This document shows, piece by piece, positions 59,377 to 64,000 of a stretch of 64,000 nt of DNA. Each line of letters begins with the position of its first letter. The stretch's first letter is position 1. This DNA is from Diphasiastrum complanatum (lineage: Eukaryota > Streptophyta > Lycopodiopsida > Lycopodiales > Lycopodiaceae). The stretch is taken from assembly GCA_029204225.1 (NCBI GenBank), contig CM055111.1, forward strand, positions 42,596,815 to 42,660,814. The letters run 5' to 3'. The notes below the pieces were generated by a model, which had not been told where the DNA came from, searched no databases, and saw only the letters and a program-made list of their open reading frames with translations. The position numbers and the translations under genes were made by a program.

Positions 59377-60210
59377 ATGTCTAGTCTTGCAGAGAGCATG
59401 CTGAGTGAAGCCAACCGACTTGATGGCACTAACTTTAGCATTTGGAAATTCAAGATCAAGAACATTCTTGAAGACAAAGAATGTTGGAAGCTTGTGACAG
59501 GTGAGGAAGCTGTTCCAGCATCTGAACTTGAACTCAAGGACTATATCAAGAGAGGGGAAAAGGCACACATGATCATCAATTTGTCAGTGAGGGATAATGT
59601 GATTCCTCTAATCAGGTCAGCCAAAGGGCCTGTAGATGCATGGCACATTCTTTGTGCATTGTATGAGACAGCAAGTACAACTAGGTTTCTCTACTTGAAG
59701 AACTTGGAGAGTCTATTGTTGACAAAGACTTGGTGCCAATAGTTCTGAATAGATTGTCATATGCTTATCAAAACTTTGTGATGATGATATTTGTGAGGGA
59801 GTAGATCCCTACCTATGAAGAGGTCTATGGTCTCTTGTTACAGGAGATGAGGAGAGTTAATCTCTCCAAGAGGGAAGATTTCCAGGAGCATGCCTTTGCT
59901 TCTAAGAAAAATCAAAATCCAGCCAAGGACAAGAAGAAAGGAAAAGGCAAGAACAAAGGAGCACCACAAACACTTGAGCAAGGAATGGAGAACTTGCAGA
60001 TGTCAGAAGCACAATCCTCCTCGAGTACTTCTTCCACACCTCGAAGGGGAATTGCAATTACTGTGGTAAATATGGACACTTTGCTTTTGAGTGCAGGAAG
60101 AAGCTTGCAGAGCAAAAGAAGGGCACAAAGAAGCAAGGAGGAAATGTTGTTGAGAGTGTTGCAAGAGAGGAGCAGAGTGACATAAGGCAAGCTGAATTAT
60201 TTTCTGCTGC
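59377..60210 (+). pseudogene. Copia gag with CCHC zinc knuckle
   Basis: ATG 59377 (MSSLAESMLSEANRLDGTNF). Capsid-type UBN2 region (FSIWKFKIKNILEDKECWKL, GPVDAWHILCALYE). About 30 codons are missing near 59715, which also shifts the frame to LVPIVLNRLSYAYQNFVM. A TAG at 59802-59804 stands where REQIPTYEE-type Gln is expected. Zinc knuckle CNYCGKYGHFAFEC at about 60070-60113 after a second frameshift. Confidence 0.85.
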
Positions 60211-61584
60211 ATTGGCCTCACAAGCTACAACAGGTGGTTTAACTCGGGTACTTCAAAGCATATGACCCCTCATAGGGATTGGTTTGATACCTTTGTGGGG
60301 ATTTGTGATGGACAAGAGGTGTGCCTAGCTGACAACTCAACACATAAGGTCAAGGGAAAGGGCACAGTACCTGTAAAGCTTCCATCAGGAGAAGTCAAAG
60401 TCATTAAGAATGTCTTATACGTACCAGGACTTGCTAAAAATCTTCTTTCAGTAGGAGCTATCACTCAACAAAATATGAAAGTAGAATTTGATGCTACTTC
60501 TTGTCTTGTGTTGGACTTGAGTGATAATAGATTGTGGCCAAAGTATTGCAGGAAGATAATCTATGCAGGTTGTACACTTTTATCCCTAGTCAGCATGCTT
60601 ATACAACAAAAGGAAGTGATGTGGATAGGTTGTGGCATGAGAGGTATGGACATCTTGGCTACCAAAGCATGTAGGTGTTGAACTAGCATCATATGGTGGA
60701 GGGGCTTCTAGTTGTTAAGCCAAGCTCTTCAGTTTGCGAGGCTTGCGCTATGGGAAAACAACAAAGACAAAAGTTTCTCAAGGAGAGCACCACCAGGGCA
60801 GCAAATTTACTTGATTTGGTGCTTCAAATTTGTGGGGGCCAACCCAAACTAGGTTTGCAGGGGGGGCATTTTACTTCATGACCTTTATTGATGACTTCTC
60901 ACACAAGATTTGGATTTATTTCTTGAAGCAAAAATCTGAAGCATTTTCAGCATTTCAAAGCTTTGGTAGAAGAACATTCAGGAAAGAAGATAAAGATGCT
61001 CAGGTCAGATGGTGGTGGAGAGTTCATTAAGACAAAATTTGTGGAATTCTGCAAGGCCAATGGAATCAAAAGGCAGCTTACAGCTCCTCATACTCCTCAG
61101 CAAAACGGCGGAGCCGAGAGAAAGAACCGAACTATTGTGGAGTGTGCAAGGTGCATGCTCAAGGCAAAGGGGTTGCCCAACTCTTTTTGGGGCGAGGCAA
61201 TGCACACAACGGTGTTTCTGTTGAATAAAAGTCCAACTAAAGCTGTGGAAGGCAGGACTCCAGAATAGTCCTTTAGTGGCATTAAGCCCAAGGTGGGCGC
61301 TTTGCGAGTGTTTGGTTGTACGGCCTATGGGCCATATTCCCAAGGATAACAGGAAGAAGCTGGATGCAAAATCAGCAAAGTGTATTTTCTTGGGATACAG
61401 TGAAGAAAGCAAAGCTTACCGACTTTACGATCTTACTAGCAAGAAGAGGATCATAAGTCAAGATGTGATCTTTGAAGAAGATCAAACACCTCCTATGGAG
61501 GAACATGAGATGGAGGGTACAAGTGAATTTGTGCCAATACTTGATGATCCACATCCATGTATTGGGGATCCTCAGGATGATTAG
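60211..61584 (+). pseudogene. Copia protease and integrase
   Basis: The protease box reads FNSGTSKHMTP (60238-60267), catalytic Asp changed to Asn, followed by NVLYVPGLAKNLLSVGAI. GAG-pre-integrase: DRLWHERYGHLGYQSM, with TAG at 60672-60674 and 60684-60686; CEACAMGKQQRQKF. The integrase core keeps all three acidic residues: FIDDFSHKIW, RSDGGGEFIK and GGAERKNRT. TAG at 61266-61268, then FGCTAY and KCIFLGYSEESKAYRLYD; TAG at 61582-61584. Frameshifts at about 60535, 60830, 60955 and 61330. Confidence 0.87.
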
Positions 61585-63360
61585 ATGAGTGATCAAGAGG
61601 AAGAATCCGAAGAGGCTAGGAAGCGGAAGGAAAGGGGCAAAGTTGTTGAGTCCTATTCACCGTCTTCATCACCAACTGCAAGGAAGAAGTTTTCCAAGTG
61701 GTATTGGCAAACTGTGCAGGATGGTTTGATATTGGATGAGGGAGAGAGCAGCTATCCAGGGGCTAGGAGGTCTCAAAGGCAAGCCCAACAGTATGGACAC
61801 CAGGAGACAAACTATGCACTTATGACACTATTTTGGATTCACAAGATCCGCATACATTTGTTGAGGCAGCAGATGAGAAGGTATGGCAACATGCTATGCA
61901 AGAGGACTACTACTCCATTCTCAAGAATGATACATGGGATTTGGTGAAGTTACCAAAAGAAAAGTGTCCTATTGGGTGTAAATGGGTCTACAAGACCAAA
62001 TACAAATCGGATGGGAGTTTCGAAAAGCATAAGGCAAGGCTGGTTGCTAAAGGCTATGCACAGCAGGAGGGCTTGGACTATGATGAGACGTTTGCGCTTG
62101 TAGCTAAAATGACGTCAATCAGGTTGGTTTTTAGCATTGGCTGAATTTTTTGGTTGGGAGGTCCATCAAATGGACGTGAAGAGTGCTTTTCTCAATGGAC
62201 AACTGGCTGAAGAAGTCTACATGGATCAGCCACAAGGTTTTGAGGCTAAGGGCAAGGAAATTATGGTATGCAGGCTTAAGAAGGCCTTATATGGTTTGAA
62301 GCAGGCACCTAGGGCCTGGTATAGTCGTATTGACGACTATTTTGCCAAGGAGCAATTCATAAAGAGTCAGTCGGATTGCAACCTGTTCGTGAAGGAGGAA
62401 GATGGGAACATTGTTTTGATAGTTCTCTATGCGGATGACTTGGTCATCACGGGTAACAATGGGCAGCTTATTGAAAAGGTGAAGGCTCATTTATCAAATG
62501 AGTTCGAGATGAAGGATTTGGGTCTAATCCACTATTGTCTTGGCTTGGAGGTTTGGAGAAAGCAAAACTTTGTGTTTATGTCCCAAGCTAACTATGCATG
62601 TGAAGTCTTGAACAAGTTCAACATGTAGGATTGCAAACCCGTATCCACGGCCATTGATACTAGCAGTAAGCCATCTAGAGATGATGACACTCTTTTTGTG
62701 GACGAGACTCTTTATAGGCACTTGTGGGTAGCCTGTTTTATCTCACCACTACGAGACCAGATATTTCCTATGTGGTTGGTGTAGCAAGTCAGTTCATGAA
62801 TTCTCCAACTGAAGCCCATTGGAAAGCAACTAAGAGGGTTGTGAGGTATGTCAAAGGGACAACCTGCTATGGGATTGAGTACACAAATGACGGGAAGCTT
62901 CAGCTTAGAGGCTTTACCGATCTGGATTGGGCAGGTGATAGGGATGATCGAAAGTCGACCACATGTTACAGTTTCAACCTTGGTTCAGGGGCCATTTCTT
63001 GGTGCAGCAAGAAACAACCCACTGTTACCTTATCATCGATTGAGGCTGAGTACAGGGCAGTGGCGAAAGCTACTTGTGAGGCGATATGGCTTAGGAGACT
63101 TCTTGGGGAGGTGCAGATCCCACAGGATGGTCCTACTATTCTTTATTGTGATAGCCAGAGTTGCATCCAGCTTGCAAAAAATCTTGTGTACCATGCTCGT
63201 ACGAAGCATATTGAGGTGGACTAGCACTTCTTACGAGAGAAGATACAAAGTGGAATTCAGCTCGAGTACCGTGATACCAACGATCAAGCAACAAATGTCT
63301 TTACTAAGGCACTTAGTAGAGAAAAATTCGAAAAGTTTCGTAGCATGCTAGGTGTTGGTA
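61585..63360 (+). pseudogene. Copia reverse transcriptase and RNase H
   Basis: RT starts EDYYSILKNDTWDLVKLP, CKWVYKTKYKSDGSFEKHKA, VHQMDVKSAFLNGQL, KKALYGLKQAPRAWY, and an intact YADD catalytic box in VLYADDLVITG (about 62425-62455). TAG at 62626-62628, then RNase H: GFTDLDWAGDRDDRKSTT, TLSSIEAEYRAVA, YCDSQSCIQLAKN. TAG at 63222-63224, then HFLREK and NVFTKALSREKF. Frameshifts at about 61820, 62125 and 62715; the second adds a T to a T run. Confidence 0.88.
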
Positions 63361-63376
63361 TGAACAAAATAGCCAT

Positions 63377-63386
63377 TGAGGGGGGG
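63377..63386 (+). other. Polypurine tract of the young copia
   Basis: TGAGGGGGGG-type run immediately before the 3' LTR. Confidence 0.8.
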
Positions 63387-63776
63387 TGTTGAAATAAATG
63401 CCGATTTTTCCCCTTAAGGTTTGTATACTTGTAACTTGTAAGTTGTGCATAAGACATGGGGGTAAAACATTTATGTACATAGTACACCCCACTTGTGCTA
63501 ATTAGGCAAGTAATAACAAGTAGGTTGAGGACCCATGTGGGTTCTAGAGCTAGAATTAGCAAGACACCACCTCTATACATCACATGCTAAAAGTGGCCCT
63601 TAGTTTGGAGGGGTTTCCACGCCCTACTACTCTTTGAATAATCATTCAAGTTGTGTGAGCTTTGAAGTCCTCTCTCTCTTGCTTTTGTCTTCTACTCCAT
63701 AGCTGGTTTTTTCAAGCTTTCATAGTGTCTTACTATGTTGTTATGATACTCCATAGCTAGGCCTTGGATTTTGTCA
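63387..63776 (+). repeat. 3' LTR of the young copia
   Basis: Differs from the 5' LTR at four sites in the first 75 bp and by loss of one G in GTGTGCTTAC. Confidence 0.92.
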
Positions 63777-64000
63777 CTTAGATGCATTTCAGAAAAATCC
63801 AAAATGGGTTTGACAAACAAAGAATAAGCTTCATACTGTGAATAAAAATTTTCCATTACATTAACTATTGAAATCATCCTAGATGGATGTACATACCTGT
63901 CTCCAAACAATGTAACTACTTTATTACCCTCCTGAAATGAGAGCACGTGCTTCTCAGAATCAATATAAGGAGATTTACTAAATAACCATCATAGAAGTAT
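63777..64000 (-). pseudogene. Chromovirus region between protease and RT (interrupted)
   Basis: Minus strand: MLSFQEGNKVVTLFGDRYVHPSRMISI, a pre-RT region of chromoviruses, ending at the CTTAG duplicated by the copia insertion. Runs off the window. Confidence 0.6.

Larger units (their letters stand above)
58557..63776 (+). mobile_element. Complete young Ty1/copia element (5,220 bp)
   Basis: Two LTRs of 391 and 390 bp that differ by four substitutions and one single-base gap, TG..CA ends, an exact initiator tRNA-Met primer site, a polypurine tract and perfect CTTAG target duplications (58552-58556; 63777-63781). Inserted between the protease and RT of the minus-strand chromovirus. Domain order gag-PR-INT-RT-RNase H is complete, but the reading frame is broken by seven TAG codons and about nine small frameshifts. 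Confidence 0.93.

Overview
The window is nuclear DNA of a land plant with a large, retrotransposon-packed genome. The evidence is one spliced plant-type mismatch-repair gene (PMS1, MutL family, GT..AG introns) set in nested and broken Ty3/gypsy and Ty1/copia elements, plus a LINE fragment. Introns of more than 5 kb filled with retroelements suggest a big-genome lineage such as a gymnosperm or fern; the species cannot be told from the sequence.

Layout. (1) 1-7024: 3' part of a decayed gypsy element (G1, non-chromovirus, Tat/Athila-like): RT, RNase H, integrase, a spacer, a long extra ORF of unknown function with a coiled coil (3318-~6240), polypurine tract and 3' LTR. (2) 7030-12945: copia fragments (LTR family 1) mixed with an internally inverted gypsy copy. 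(3) 12946-20358: convergent copia LTRs of family 2 around a non-element spacer, a 682-bp solo LTR with a 5-bp duplication, more copia pol, and a family-1 LTR lying between two internal regions. (4) 20359-31400: a copia gag-pol split by a 5.8-kb minus-strand copy of the gypsy element (G2, 21574-27403), followed by a second copy of the convergent-LTR/spacer block. (5) 31401-35199: mostly unassigned, with one gypsy-like LTR. (6) 35200-41572: two copia pieces of LTR family 3 in opposite orientation, with ~0.95-kb inverted LTRs. (7) 42537-49909: PMS1 exons 1-3 (584 codons: ATPase and transducer domains and the start of the linker); intron 1 carries a minus-strand gypsy fragment. The C-terminal dimerisation/endonuclease region is not in the window. 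(8) 49910-64000: palindrome-rich DNA, an LTR, a LINE fragment, copia and gypsy fragments, a minus-strand chromovirus (chromodomain-type integrase), and inside it a complete young copia (58557-63776) with CTTAG target duplications and LTRs ~99% identical.

Only PMS1 looks like a functioning host gene. The element ORFs are broken by stops, frameshifts and deletions. Many lesions fit C-to-T or G-to-A change (CAG to TAG, CGA to TGA, catalytic Asp to Asn), as expected for methylated DNA. Points worth most attention: the unknown extra ORF of the gypsy family, the seven amber-only stops in the young copia, one nested insertion seen at two places (a segmental duplication), the repeated internal-LTR-internal and inverted-LTR arrangements, and the CCTTCG motif scattered through the gypsy non-coding regions.
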